From Quercus robur (taxonomy: Eukaryota > Streptophyta > Magnoliopsida > Fagales > Fagaceae), in the NCBI RefSeq assembly GCF_932294415.1, contig NC_065539.1, positions 47,778,501 to 47,842,500 on the forward strand: a stretch of DNA of 64,000 nucleotides, written 5' to 3'. Position 1 is the first letter of the stretch. Each line of letters begins with the position of its first letter. The notes under the pieces were generated by a model. It saw only the letters and a list, made by a program, of their open reading frames with translations. It searched no databases and was not told the origin of the DNA. The position numbers and the translations under genes were made by a program. This document shows, piece by piece, positions 12,412 to 25,304 of this stretch.

Positions 12412-13091
12412 TATTATCAATTAGTTTTGAAGTGAAGTGGCATAGTTTACCGTCCAAAAAGTGGTATCACAACCAAAATCATGGGTTTGAGTTGCTGGTT
12501 AATCATCGTGAGTGGGGATTGTTAGGAGACCACAATTGACTCCTTACGACTGCTAAAAAAAAAACTCACAAACGTAATGTTGAATGTCATAAAAGGCTTG
12601 AATATGTCTTTCTCATTATCAATTGATTTTGAAATGAAATGACACAACCCATAATTCGACAAAATTTAATTGAAAAAATCTAATATTTTGCATGTAAAGA
12701 ATTGTATTTATTATTATATAACGGGTTTCCTTAGAGCATTTGTTAATTGATATTTTTATGAAAGTTTTGATACCACTTTTATGGAAATATAAAAAGATGT
12801 CAAAAAATTAATTACTTTTTTCTTTTCTTATAAAAAGTTTCTAAATTTTTTTTCTAAACCAATGTTTTTAGAGCATCCGTTAAATTTTCCCAATTAACAA
12901 ATAAATCAAATAGAATTATGGCTTTTGTTATAAAATAAGAGAAATACAATTTAGCCTATTTAGTTGATAAAGTAAACAAGTACAAAATAAACAAAACTAC
13001 AAAAGTTAAGTATGTTAGATTAGGTAGCCATAGAGTATAGGGACTAAAACCCTCATTTGTTTTCCTTTAATTACTTGAGATAGTTATTAAG

Positions 13092-13387
13092 ACTAGCCTC
13101 TGAGCACGCGCTCGCGCACGTGCTTAGAGGCTCTTCTATTTTTTGGATAAGGGTTAATTTAGAATATTTATTATAATTTGGGATTACTACATTTTTCAAT
13201 GACAAAAAAACCTAGGGGTGTGATGAGTATTATGTATTGTGAAATAATTTTTCATCACACCCTTAAGTTTTTTTTGTGATTGAAAAATGTAGTAATCCCA
13301 AATTATAATAAATGCTCTAAATTAACCCTTACCCAAAAAATAAAAGAGCCTCTGAGCACACGCGTGAGTGCGTGCTCAGAGGCTAGT
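13092..13387. mobile_element. Full-length palindromic MITE (CTAGCCTCTGAGC family)
   Basis: Nearly the whole 296 bp is an inverted repeat. The arms begin ACTAGCCTCTGAGCACGCGC and end in its near inverse, with AATCCCAAATTATAATAAAT arms further in and a small central loop. The tips are GC-rich in otherwise AT-rich DNA. Flanks TTAAGA/TTAACA may be a decayed target duplication. Relatives are at 38567-38887 (complete) and 28265-28380 (truncated). Confidence 0.75.
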
Positions 13388-13421
13388 TAACAAATAATAA
13401 AATTGATAATGATAAACATGT

Positions 13422-13797
13422 AAATTGAAATTAAAATGGTGACATTGAGTAACAAATCTTGTTCTATGTAGCCATCCCTGTGATTTTGATCATTTATATT
13501 TTCAACTTCTTCAGTTCTTTCTACACTTGCAATGTAATTATAGAAAATGCTCAATTGGTGTAATTATATATAAAAAATAATGATGAAAGCTTTATAGAAG
13601 GTTATAAACATGAAATTGAAGATAAAAATGGTGACATTGAGTAATGAATCTTGTTCTCTATAGGCATCCCCTTGGTTTTGCTTTACTATATTTTTAACTT
13701 TTTCAATTCTTTCTGTAACTACAATGTATTTATATAAAATACTCAATTGGTATAATTATATATAAATAATAATGGTTAAAGCTTTATAAATATATTA
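13422..13797. repeat. Tandem duplication of about 190 bp
   Basis: Copies start at 13422 and 13612 with AAATTGAA and share ATGGTGACATTGAGTAA, TCTTGTTCT and CTCAATTGGTRTAATTATAT. They have diverged by roughly 15 percent by eye, so this is older than the other local duplications. Confidence 0.7.
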
Positions 13798-14010
13798 TAT
13801 AAAACTTACCAGAATTAACATCAGAATTTATATGACTTGGTCCAGCCTCAAAGTCATTTGCCATTATAGTTGGATAGGTTGGAGGGAGACCTAAATTTAA
13901 TATTATAAACATTGACTCAGTATCTTTGTATATATTGACATACAACTAACATGCCCAAAATTATGGATTTTCTCAAAATAATAAGATTCCAAGCAATTAA
14001 TGAAGAATGT

Positions 14011-14386
14011 TTAAAGATACAAAACTATAATCTCATCACTGACTTCTTGCATAGCCCTATGCTCAACTGGCATATTGCGTGCTAAGTTACAGATATGTGT
14101 AAGGCGACGACTTCGTCCAGTCTCGTGATTAGGTGATATTAGTGATGGGTTTGTTGATGTTGAATTAGAATGTACAACATCCTCTTCATTTAAATTTGCT
14201 AGGCCTCCCACTAAAATGTGATTACCACCCAAAGTTTGTTGTCTTTGTCTTGAGTAATTAGCATAACGTATTGCCAATCGAATATTTCTGCTTTCATTGT
14301 CTTCTCAAGCAAGCATAATATCTCCATTGTTCTCGATAACGTTCTATGTCATTGGTATTCACTATTGCTGTATTTTGCGAACTCAT
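14011..14386 (-). pseudogene. Broken gene fragment of unknown family
   Basis: An ATG at 14386 opens about 30 codons containing VNTNDIERYREQW and then hits a stop at about 14294. One reading frame over, coding-like sequence resumes (ESRNIRLAIRYANYSRQRQQ) and runs to a stop at 14011. The amino acid composition is that of a real protein (polar, Arg/Asn/Glu rich) rather than chance, and the two parts join naturally apart from the frame change. I do not recognise the family. It could be a piece of a transposon protein or a host gene relic. Confidence 0.4.
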
Positions 14387-15140
14387 TTCTACATAAAATT
14401 AAATTAAATTTATAGTGGTCGTTGCACATACATACACAATAATCAATAGATTTTTCCTTGTCACAAATAGGGCGTATTAAAACCTCAATAAAGTGAACTA
14501 AATTTGAACAAATTAATCACATGTAAGAATTGTAATAATATGTGTAATTGTAGTAAATTTTTAGTAAAATAGGAGAAATAAGTTACACTTCTTAAAATTA
14601 TTAAATTATTATTTTAGGTAGAAGTTTTGAGAATATATTTAAATTTAGGTTATGATTTGTTAGATCAATATGACGAAAATATAATTTAGAAAATGTTTAC
14701 GTTATTTCACAAAATCATTTATAGTTAAAATTAGATTAAATTTTCCGTACTCATTTCACACACTTTAAAACAAAACCATGCCATTTTGGTTAATTTGGAT
14801 GAGAAAATAATGTGTCTATTTATAACTTTGTGTGTTTGTGTGTAAGTGTAAGAGAGAGAAGAAGTGGCTTAGTGAGTTTAGAAGTTGAGAGTTGTGGAGG
14901 TGATGAGGAAGATGAAAGTCTTTAAGGGTATTTAAAGGATTTGAATGTACATTCAATTTCTCACTTTACCGGATATAAATATAATATCAAACAAATATGC
15001 AAAGAGGCGCCGAAGTTTAAAAAGAAAAATTTTGTTGTTTTAGTTAAAACTTTTTTAATCTCTTCTGTACTAAAGTACCTTAATTATCCATAAATTTTTT
15101 TTTTTTTTTTAAAAAACCCCTTAATTACGTGGGACATATT
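14387..15140. other. Intergenic, nothing recognised
   Basis: AT-rich DNA with no open frame of note, no clear inverted repeat and no match to the repeat families found elsewhere in the window. Confidence 0.4.
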
Positions 15141-16930
15141 GATACATGGCTTGCATTTTTGGATTGGGATTTGGATGCTTCTGCTAATTTTTACATTAGT
15201 GAGTATCCAATGAGTTTTAAATTGACAGACTATCATTATCAATACTTGTATTTTATAACGTACGTAACATTTTCTATGGAGTAGTAAATTAATAAGATTT
15301 TTGTTAAAGGAAATGCTCCTAAAAAGATCCTAAAATTTAGTAACTACCCATCCACGTTTTTTATTTTTTTTTGTGTTTTTTCCTTTTTGGTGTTGTTGAT
15401 GTTGTTCTTTTTTTAAAATTTTATGTATGACAGTTGTCATTTTTTGTCTAATCCTAAAATTTAGCCATTTACTACACATCCATAACATAAGTAAATAAAA
15501 GCTTAAATTGAAAATTTTATGGCAAGAGACATGTTAATTGTATAAAACCACAATTGTATTTTTATTTTTTTTAATAAAGTATTAAATGGTGCTTTAACCT
15601 TAACAAAAGGCTAATACAATTGGGAATTAATGATTAGAAGTATCTAGAAAAAAAATTGTATAAAAACTTCATGATTGTTTGTTGAGAAGAAAAAAAAAAT
15701 ACTATAAAGTGTTATTAAAGGTGGTTTAACAAAAACCCAATAGGAATAATAATGAACTTTTATTTTAATTCGTCAATGTTGTTCTTCTAAATTTTTTAAT
15801 TAACAAAAGTACACTAAATGTAGTTTAAGTTCATAGCAGTAGGAACAGCATCCAAATTTACATTTAAGTTCAAATTCACGTTTTCCTCTCTTTTTTTTTT
15901 TTTTTTTCTTTTAAATCTCTTCCATATTTTGGGGGGGAAAAAAGACTTCTACTATAAGAACACTACTATAACTTCTCCATCCATATCCTTATTTAGGCAC
16001 TAACATATCTGATTTTGAAAGAAAATAAAAGGCTAAATTTTAGGGAAATTTAAAAGATTAAGGTGGGGAATTGGTGTGACTCTATCCTTATTTAAAAGTT
16101 TATCAAAAAAAAAAAAAAAAACTACACGTTTAAAAAAAATCCCACGTTCTATCCGTGTACTATTTAAAAAAATCCCACTTTCTATCCCACACTTAAAAAC
16201 TACCCGACCACCCTTTTTTATAAAACCCAAATTCACGTTTTCCTCTCTCTCTCTCTCTTTTTTTTTTTTTTTTAATATTTTAAATCTCTTCCATATTTTG
16301 AAAAAAAAAAAAAAAAAAAAAAAAAAGTCCTACTATAACTTCTCCATCCATATCCTTATATTTGGGCACTAACATATCTGATTTTGAAAGAATATAAAAG
16401 GCTAAATTTTAGGGAAATTTAAAATATTAAGGTGAGGAATTGATGTGACCCTATCCTTATTTAAAAGTTTATCAAAAAAAGAAAAACTACACTTTTAAAA
16501 AAATCCCATGTTCTATCCATGTACTATTTAAAAAAAAAAATCTCACTTTCTATCCCACGTTTAAAAACTACCCAACCACCTGATACATGGCTTGCATTTT
16601 TGGATTGGGATTTGGATGCTTCTACTAATTTTTACAATAGTTGAGTATCCAATGAGTTTAAATTTGACAAACTATGATTATCAATACTTATATTGCATTT
16701 TTATAAGGTACATAAGTAAATTAATAAGTTTTTTGTTAAAGGAAATGCTCCTAGAAAGATCCTAAAATTTAGTAACTACACATCCATGTTTTTTTTCCCC
16801 CCTTTTTGGTGTTGTTGATATTGTTCTTTTTTTCAACTTTTATGTATGGCAATTATCATTTTTTGTCTGATCCTAAAATTTATCCATTTACCACACATCC
16901 ATAACATAAGTAAATAAAAGCTTAAATTTC
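15141..16930. repeat. Nested duplications in A-B-B'-A' order
   Basis: Module A (15141 to about 15500) recurs at 16582-16930, starting TGATACATGGCTTGCATTT. Module B (about 15868-16212) recurs immediately at 16226-16580, sharing AAATTCACGTTTTCCTCTC, ACTAACATATCTGATTTTGA and CTATCCTTATTTAAAAGTTT. Copies differ mainly in homopolymer length. A further diverged piece of A follows at about 16950-17080. Confidence 0.7.
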
Positions 16931-17442
16931 AAATTTTATGGCAGGAGATACTCGTTTCTTTTGGTGTTGTTGTTCTTTTTAAAAAAAATTAATAACATTT
17001 ATCAATTTTTGTTTAATCCAAAAATTTAGTTTTTTAGTCCTAAAAGTTAGCCACTTACTACACATCCATAACAAAAGTTAAAAATAGTTTAAATTTCAAA
17101 TATATCAACAACCTTTAAAACTGAGAAAAAGGTAGGTAACATTTTTTATGAAGTAGTAAATTAATACTTATGGAAAAAAATTTAAATTGAATTTGACATA
17201 GAATTATACAAATGATAAATATAGTTTCTATTACAAAAGAAATTTTTTTACAACAATTTCTTAGATAACAACCACTTTATGTGAGGTTTAATACATATAA
17301 TAATTCTTGTAAAGTCTCTCAGTTGAACTTATCTAATATTCCATTCCAATGACTCCTCAATGCAATCCAAAAAATTTGTGCGTACGTGAACCTGAGAGAG
17401 ATAAAAGAATTAGGGTTAAACCAAGTATTTTAAAAAAAAAAC

Positions 17443-18200
17443 TTTAATCAACAAACCAAAGTTAGCATGCGTGTTATTAAAGATAATAGCATAAGTTTGT
17501 TAGAGTTTGTGTTTGATTTAAATTTTGATGAGATCATTTTTCTTGAAAATCCTATTAAAATTGTTCAGAAAGATAAATATTTTTTAGAATTTAACCACAT
17601 CATCAACTATTTAAATAAATAACTAATGGAGATCTAAAAAAAAAGAAAAAAAAAAGAGTTAACGTGTCAAAATTACATTTAAAAAAAAGAAAAAAAAAAG
17701 GGAGTTAACATTTCAAAATTACATTTAAAAAAAAAAGAAAAAGAAAAAGAAAAGGAGTTAACGTGATACATATATATATATATATATATATAAAGTAGAA
17801 CTCAAGCTTGCAACATACTTAAATAAAAAAAATAAAAAATAAAAATTTAATCAACAAACCAAAGTTAGCATGCGTGTTATTAAAGATAATACCATAAGTT
17901 TGTTAGAGTTTGTGTTTGATTTAAATTTTGATGAGATCATTTTTCTTGAAAATCCTATTAAAATTGTTCAGAATAAAGATAAAGATTTTTTAGAATTTAA
18001 CTCTATCATGGACTCTTGAAAATCTTATCACCACATCATCAACTATTTAAATAAATAACTAATGGAGATCTAAAAAAAAAAAAAAAGGGAGTTAACGTGT
18101 CAAAATTACATTTAAAAAAAAATAAAAATAAAAAGGAGTTAACGTGATACATATATTAAAAAAAAAAAAAGTAGAACTCAAGGTTACTACATACCTAAAT
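17443..18200. repeat. Tandem duplication with a period of about 403 bp
   Basis: TTTAATCAACAAACCAAAGT begins at 17443 and again at 17846. Both copies run through GTTAGCATGCGTGTTATTAA and end in A-rich runs with GGAGTTAACGTG motifs. The second copy has a short extra segment. Another pair of about 45 bp units (CCAAAAACATATACARTGAT) follows at 18213-18296. Confidence 0.75.
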
Positions 18201-18299
18201 AAAAAAAATTTAATGCCAAAAACATATACAATGATGGTAAAAAAAAAAAAAAACTAAAAAAAATTTAACACCAAAAACATATACAGTGATGGTAAAAAT

Positions 18300-19063
18300 A
18301 ATTTTTTAATAAAAAACTTTCTTAAAAAGAAAAAAAATACAAAGATGGAAAAAAAAAGTGAGGAAGGAGAAGGAAATAGTAATTGATAATTTATATCTTG
18401 ATCATTAATCAGGGAGTATTGTGGTAACTATTTTTATTTCAATTCACGATTTTTAAATAAAATGTAAACAAAGGCTACTAAAGGAGGTAAGGGAAGCCAT
18501 ACTATTTAACTGTTCACGAATAATTTTGAATGCCTCTTTTGTAACATAAAACAGCCCTGTCTTTGGACCACAATACCTACAACATGAAATGACAATTCAT
18601 TAAGAAGTACAGTGGTAGAGTATATGAAGGAACCATTCATTTCAAAATTGTATTTAAAAAAAAAAAAAAAAAAAAAAGAGTTAACGTGATACACATAAAA
18701 ATTTAAAAAAAAAAAAAAAAGTAAAACTCAAAGAAAGTCAATCATAAACAAAAGAAAAGAAAACAAAGAGGAAGTTGCAAAAGAGAGAACCTGAAAATTT
18801 GTTGGAGCCTTTAACAGTAAATGTCTTTAATCTAAATAAAAAGAAAGGAAGATGTAAAGCTAAACTAAATGTCTTCAATCTGAAGAAGAATGAGAGATAG
18901 AAATTGCAAAGCATACGTGAGTTTGTGGGTCTTGAAGTGTAAGAGTTTTAATTTACATATTTATCCCCGTTAGTTGAAAACTTGTAAGTGGGTATAATGA
19001 GGGTATTTTAGGCATAAAAAATGAGGAATCCAAACAGGATAAACCCCTTAAATAGTAGTGTAG
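18300..19063. repeat. A-rich spacer; possible Helitron 5' end on the minus strand at its right edge
   Basis: No gene is recognised. Read on the minus strand from 19064 the DNA starts TCTACACTACTATTTAAGG and continues GGTTTATCC. This resembles plant Helitron 5' termini and matches the sequence starting at 35704 on the plus strand. No matching 3' hairpin terminus was located. Confidence 0.3.
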
Positions 19064-19404
19064 ATAACCATCTTTCATTAATTAGTATATACAACTTATT
19101 GGTTGGCTTAGTGGAAAGGCTTGGGCTAACATGACTTAGGGACTGCGGTGTGGGGTCTTCATTAAGATAACTATGTTTCAATTTTGTTAATAAGAATTTG
19201 CAAGAAAGATTAAAATAAACCTATAAGAAACTAAAGAAAAGGAAATTTTTTGGTAAAAATATAACAAGAGTTAAAAAATAAAAAAAATCAAATTTACAGT
19301 ACAAGAAGTGTGTTTGATAATGAATCATATTACAGGGAGTCCCCTTTCATTTAACTTGTTATAAAATAAAACTACATATCATAAATCATATCATACTAGA
19401 CATC

Positions 19405-19596
19405 TGTTTGGCAAAGATTATTTTTGCCAACTTATTTTATTATTTAGCTTATTTTTGTTACTGTTTATGGGTTTTATTATACTTTTTTGTACTATTCATG
19501 GGTCCTATTATACTATTTCAATTAACTTTTACTTTTATCTACAGTATTTTTAGTAAAAAATTTTTAGTTTCAGCAAAATAAGCGAATTTCAAACAA
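19405..19596. repeat. MITE-like dispersed repeat (GTTTGG ... CAAAC ends)
   Basis: It has short inverted ends and the internal phrases ACTATTCATGGGTCC, TATACTATTTCAATTAACTT and ATCTACAGTATTTTTA. The same order of phrases occurs at 45217-45434, and in inverse orientation at about 28395-28612 and 38905-39103. Confidence 0.55.
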
Positions 19597-20032
19597 ATCG
19601 GGCAATTTTAATTTCCACATCGAAGAGCATGTTCACATGAATTTAGCAAGTTTGAGTGACATGATTATTTATGGACCACATAACGCACACAGCTCAAGTC
19701 ATAAATTCAGCAGTAGTATGGGCAAATTTTTATTTATTTATTTATTATTATTTTTTGGAACTTCATGGGAAAATTTTTGCATGCAAATAATAAAAAAATA
19801 AAAAATGTCAACCTCGAAAGGGAAGGGGAACATGGAAATGTGGACATAGACCAGCCTTTAAAATGAGTTAGTGTGTGTTTAGATACCAATGAAAAATTAA
19901 AATTATTTTACTATTCAGTTTATTTTTACTACTATTCATTGGTCTCATGAATTCCACTGTACTATTTCAATTGAATTAGAAAGTGACTGTGTCACTATGC
20001 GTATTAAGTTTGGTCTGTGAGTCTATGACTAA

Positions 20033-20325
20033 GGTTGTGTTTGAATACTTAAATTTAAATTTGAATTTGAATTCTAATGTGATGGATTTTTGAAATGCCT
20101 TAATTCCAAATTCATAAATATTTAAATATGTCATATGGGTTCCTAAAATTTTATGCGTTAAGAAGTTATTTCAAACTCAAGGATTTTAAGATTCAAAATC
20201 CTAAGTGGAGTTGTCAAATCCAAATTCTTAACCCTTTATAAACTATCCAAACAATATATTTGAATTTGAATTACCCATATCCAAATTCGTGTGCCCAAAT
20301 CATACCATCCAAGCACACCATAAAA
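20033..20325. repeat. Probable fold-back MITE
   Basis: The left end GTTGTGTTTGAATAC and the inverse of the right end (GGTGTGCTTGGATGG) are imperfect inverted repeats, followed inside by TTTGAATTTGAATT on both arms. Confidence 0.4.
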
Positions 20326-23300
20326 TAATTCTTGAAATTATGGAGCTGGCAAATGAATTTGAAATTTGTAGTTTTAATTGGGTGTATACAGAGAAGAACA
20401 TAGAGCTCCACAAGTTTTGAGTAAGTGGGCTTTCAGGCATTTTATGTGGTCTCTATTGATTTTGATGCTGGCCCCCTCTCACAGTGTTTTGCTGGAGGAT
20501 GCCGTCTTGTAACCTCTCCGTCTTAATGAAGTTTTATGATATGTTCTCAATAAAGAATAGTAGTTCAATTATTGTCATTATTTTTCTCATCCCAATTCAA
20601 AAGGATAGGTGGGATGGGATCCCTCAGTCTCAACTTTTTAATAATTTATCCTGAAGATATCAAGAACTTTGTAGTTTAATTAACATCTCATGATGTTTTT
20701 AGTAGACACGTCCAGAGTTCAAATTTAAAATATTTTCTTCTTTTATTGTAACTAATGAATTATAAAAATTTAAAAAAAACCAAAAAAAAAAAAAAAAACA
20801 AATAATTCCTCCATTAATAGTTATAGATGCCAATGAAGTCTGAAATTAGCCTATAATCTGTATAACAACGGGGTTTTTATCATTAAACTGGTAAATGGTG
20901 CCGATAGATTCTTTTAAAAATATTTTGTCATATTGAACAGCTGAGCAACTTTTCTCTTATGGGCCAATCTTTAGTACTAATATATAAAATTCTATGGTAT
21001 CTATAAAAAAAAAAAAAAAAAGTAATCCTAGAATTCTAAAAATATTAATCTCTCTCTCTCTCTCTATATATAGAGAGGGAGAATCTAATAAAAAATTATT
21101 CAATAGATTACATAGGTGTCAAGGCCCTCCATTACAATAAATCCCCAAAAATATTAGTATGGGATAAAATAACCCTACAAAAACCACTAAAATATTGCAC
21201 AAACAAACATGCGACCCAATTGAAATCCTCAAAAATAAACTATAAGTGCGCTGGATTCTGATTATCATTGGTGATTAATTTTTCCTTACATGTTTGAGAC
21301 TTTAATTTTTGTAAACGAATATTCTACACAATAGATTATTAATATTAGTCATCTAATCTTTCAAATGACCGCATATCAAAAATTTCTCTCTCTTTCTCTC
21401 TCTCTACCAAAATCAAATTTGAAAATTTATTTTAATTTTCCTTAATTTTGCATCAACCAACCCATAGTAAAATAAACCTCCTTTTAAAAAAATTATAAAA
21501 TTTTTATTCCTCTCTATCTGCTTGATGACTGAACCATGATATTTGCTTCTTTATATATATGAAACTAATCTTGGTTTGTTAGTATTGATTCATTGACTTA
21601 TGTGATTAATCCATCATTGCATTAGTAGGTTGGCACTATTGGGTGATTTTATTATTAAGTGAAGTTGCAATAATACATTTAATAAGTTAGATTTCTATTG
21701 CCGTTCACTTTAACATTTATTTTATTTTTGTCATATTCTAATTTTATATTGTAGATGAAAGTTCTTTTATTTGTAAATATACATTTATAAAATATAAATG
21801 TCTACTAAAAAAATATCAATCTAGATATAAAAATTTTAAATAAAAAATATTACAAAAAAGTTAGATAAAAATCTTACAAATAAAAATAAATTCATCAAAA
21901 AGAGGTAGAATACAATGAAATAATACACCAAATTGATGAAAATTATCATAATGACGTCTAAATATAAATATAACAGTTATTATTTGTATAAAAAGACTAG
22001 ATTTTTATTCAATTGCATGTATTACTTATAAAATTATATTGAAAATACTTGTTACAATTGTTCCAACAAAAATAAGTTTTTCAAAATTAAAATTTTACTT
22101 AAAATTGATTATGTCACAAAAGATCAAGTAAAACTATTATCCATTGAAAAACAAATGTTAGTATTATTTAATAGTTCACAAAGATTGGCAAATTATGGAC
22201 AATGTGATGAGGGAGAAAAATAACACACACGTCCTAGTTCTAGTAAAAATAATAAATGTGGTCCTTTCGGTAGGAACAAAAATCCTTGAGTAATACTTCC
22301 ATTTACCATGCCTTAATATAGAGGCCCAAGGGAACATCAAAATTTCTCTTTCAAAGAGAGATGATTGTCTTTAGATTTTGGGTTTTTAAGGCTTTGACAA
22401 TCTTGATGAGTGGTGGGTCTCGTAGTAGATTGGCATTTGATGCATTGTGTCAGTAGGCAATAATGGTGGCAGACAAGCATTTATTTAAGGTGAGTTGCAT
22501 TTTGACCCAAAAAAAATTACAAGTAGTAGAATAGATTTAATTTAAGCAAGCCTTCACGGTATGTTTGTCTTGCACATATGCCACTCGTGAGCTCATAGGT
22601 TTTGCAAGTGCTTCATGCTTTGCAGTCGTTTTCTTGAGCCTGGAGTGATGATGAAAAAGCTTTCTTTCTGCCTTCCAAACCATACCTCCTTGAATTCTCC
22701 AATAGACTTTTATGTGGGCTCACATAGAGGCAGAGAAAAGTTAGAATAAAGAGCCCAATATCATTTGGACCAATGGCTTGCGATATTGGGCCTTCTATTT
22801 TTTGGGCAGCTTGTTTTGGGCTTGACAAAAATGAGCCCTAACAACCAGTTATTCATGCTGTCGTAGACTGTAATCAAATAATTTGTGCCATGACACCTCA
22901 GGAACAAACCAACAGAGCCACCTCTCCCACCTAGCCAATTCTATCTTTGGTTCAACTACTTTAATACTCCACTTGGTTACAATCTCACGTTACTAAGCTC
23001 GACACGCTGTGTAGTACCTATGATTTTGAGTCATCACATTTTTTTTTTTTTTTACTCACAGTAGGTACGGAAAGCAAGGGAAAGAAAACAGGTTCAACCG
23101 CAATAAAAGGGAAATAAAATTGATTTGTACATAGTCCATCATCAATTCGTATGCAATGACTGAAGTGCCAGGTTAATTATCTTTGCGTGAGACTGCTGCT
23201 ATAATCAAAATTAGGTGCGCAAGTGAGCCTCCTACTATATGTGTCATTATGTGGCTGAGTCAATCATACACTTGAACTTTAAGAATAATTAAATCCAATC

Positions 23301-23920
23301 TCGAGTAACATCTTCTTGACTATAAGCAGACAAAGTGGAAGAGCAATATGTATTTGTCAGATTGAATTTTCAAGCTTTTCTTGTGGTGCAATCAAATGAT
23401 TCCTAGACGCAGGATGATACACAATTTTCCTTTCAACTCTCTTGAATATCTTCCTGACCAGACTATTCATCCAATAGCCATTGAATGATTTCTATGTTTA
23501 TCTGACTTAGTCATGTCTGAATGTGACACAAGTGATGTTTATGCAATCCCGCTGAGATATAGTCCAACCAACGTGGATTACTTTCAACAAATGGATAAGC
23601 TCTCTTTCATTTTGACGTGTATATATGAAGAAATTCATTCAATTGTTCTATTTCTATACTATGAATCTTGAAGGTTCTAGCGATAAATGAGCAGAGAAAA
23701 TTTAGAAAGGTCCCCTTGAATTTTGAAAGTAATTGATTCTAATGGTTTGAAGTCTTCAAACATGTTTCAAGGACTGGTAGATCTGTAGCAAAATCATCCA
23801 AAGTTGGCCATCATTTTGACAGATACCTATAATTAAAAAATTGTATCCAATAATCTAAGTTTGATATAAAAATCAAAAGAAGTGAAAGTGACTGTACCTT
23901 TGTCTTTCATGTGCGCCCAT
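20326..23920. other. Intergenic DNA, no gene recognised
   Basis: AT-rich DNA with a (CT)n/(TA)n microsatellite near 21050-21072 and poly-A runs. The stretch at 22300-23900 is less AT-rich, but its open frames are short, carry no recognisable domain and have no splice partners that I can defend. Confidence 0.4.
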
Positions 23921-24649
23921 AGTATTGAATATTGGAATATTAGTAAATCAGGAAAGTTTAGTCGGATTAACTTAGGTCTCACAGAAAACATGCATGATTG
24001 ATTAAACATATACTTAATTGTCCTTACGTGGGTTCCATATTTCATTTAATTACTAGGATATATATAAAAGTGAAAGTAGAGAAAAATAATTTGAGTACAA
24101 CTGCCATGATTTCTGCCACCTTTCACCTTTGTTTACCCTATCATAAGGTAGCTCTCACACACACTACGGGTTGAATTTGGGGTCACCTGTCACTGCCAAG
24201 AGTGGAATGTCAGTTGGTGTATTAACCCATCGACGGGGGATTTGATATCAGCTGATGAGCTGTACAAAAATTCATATTTTAAGAATTTCAGAGTCCCAAT
24301 TACACGTTTTAGATGTGTTTAATATGTATGTTAATTTTTATGTTCATCAAACAATTATTAAACTATTGATCTCTCATTCAATTACTAATATATTATCTAA
24401 GTAAGTAATACTAATATAAGCAAAATGCATTATTTTTTTGAAAAAATGTATTACAAAAATCCAACAAGTTCGGTTAAAAACTAAAGCAAGCACTAACAAA
24501 CTAGTTACTTGAAAAGTGTGCATTTTTTATATTAAAAAATAGCAATTTTAAAATATTTCATTTGAAAACACAATTTAAAAAATCACAATTAAACATTTGA
24601 TTTTGGTTTTTAAACTAATTTGTTCGTTTGGACAAATTTTTAGAAGTGT

Positions 24650-24810
24650 TACGTCCACAACATTTTTATAACACTTTCACAACAAAGACTAAGCAGTAAG
24701 TTTTTACTGGTTCTAATTTGAACTTACTACTGAAATTAATTTTTTATTCAGCAATAACAATTTACTACTTAAGATTTGTTACGAAAATGTTGTGAACATT
24801 GTATTTCTCG
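24650..24810. repeat. MITE-like repeat in unit A
   Basis: The ends are inverted (CACAACATTTTTATAAC on the left, GAAAATGTTGTGAAC on the right), with TTACTGGTTCTAATTTGAAC inside. The counterpart in unit B is 34430-34584, whose right edge is where the solo LTR inserted. Confidence 0.55.
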
Positions 24811-25220
24811 CAATTTTTTTATTTAACATTCAACAGACCAAAATTTTGAAGAGATTGAATTTTATTTTAAAACTTAAAATTTTTTAAGGTATATTAAAAA
24901 AAAAAAAAATTCAAGGTGGTCATGTGACCACCCTAATTAACCCTTGATGCCGCCCCTGAATTGGTGATAATTGGCTTTCCATGAGAATCGGTAAACAAGC
25001 TGAAGTTCCTACCCTCTGTTGTCTTAGCCCCCTATGGGCATCTTGTTTAATAATACTATAAAAAAAAAAAAAAAAAGAAGTTCCTGCCCTATATATCTTC
25101 ATCTTCTTTCTTTTCCATTTTTTTTTCTTTTTTTGAGAAACTCTTTCTTTTTTTCTAACCAGAGAAACTTTATTAAAATTTAACAACACTTACCACTTCC
25201 TCTAGATTACATATAAAATT

Positions 25221-25260
25221 CTTCTTCTTCTTCTTCTTCTTCTTCTTCTTCTTCTTCTTT

Positions 25261-25301
<41 letters not shown>
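25221..25301. repeat. (CTT)n microsatellite running into a long T homopolymer
   Basis: About 13 CTT units are followed by roughly 40 T. The matching place in unit B (about 36370-36385) has only a short CT/T stretch, so this expansion is specific to unit A. Confidence 0.9.

Positions 25302-25304
<3 letters not shown>

Noticed and set aside
13092..13387. Helitron 3' end (GGCTAG followed by T)
   Set aside because: Both ends are inverse copies of each other, which fits a fold-back MITE and not a Helitron.
16033..16372. Opposing open frames in the 16 kb region
   Set aside because: They lie in the B module duplication and homopolymer tracts; no codon-like structure.
19090..19170. Possible tRNA-derived SINE (TGGCTTAGTGG looks like a Pol III A box)
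   Set aside because: No B box at the right distance and no poly-A tail with target duplication was found.
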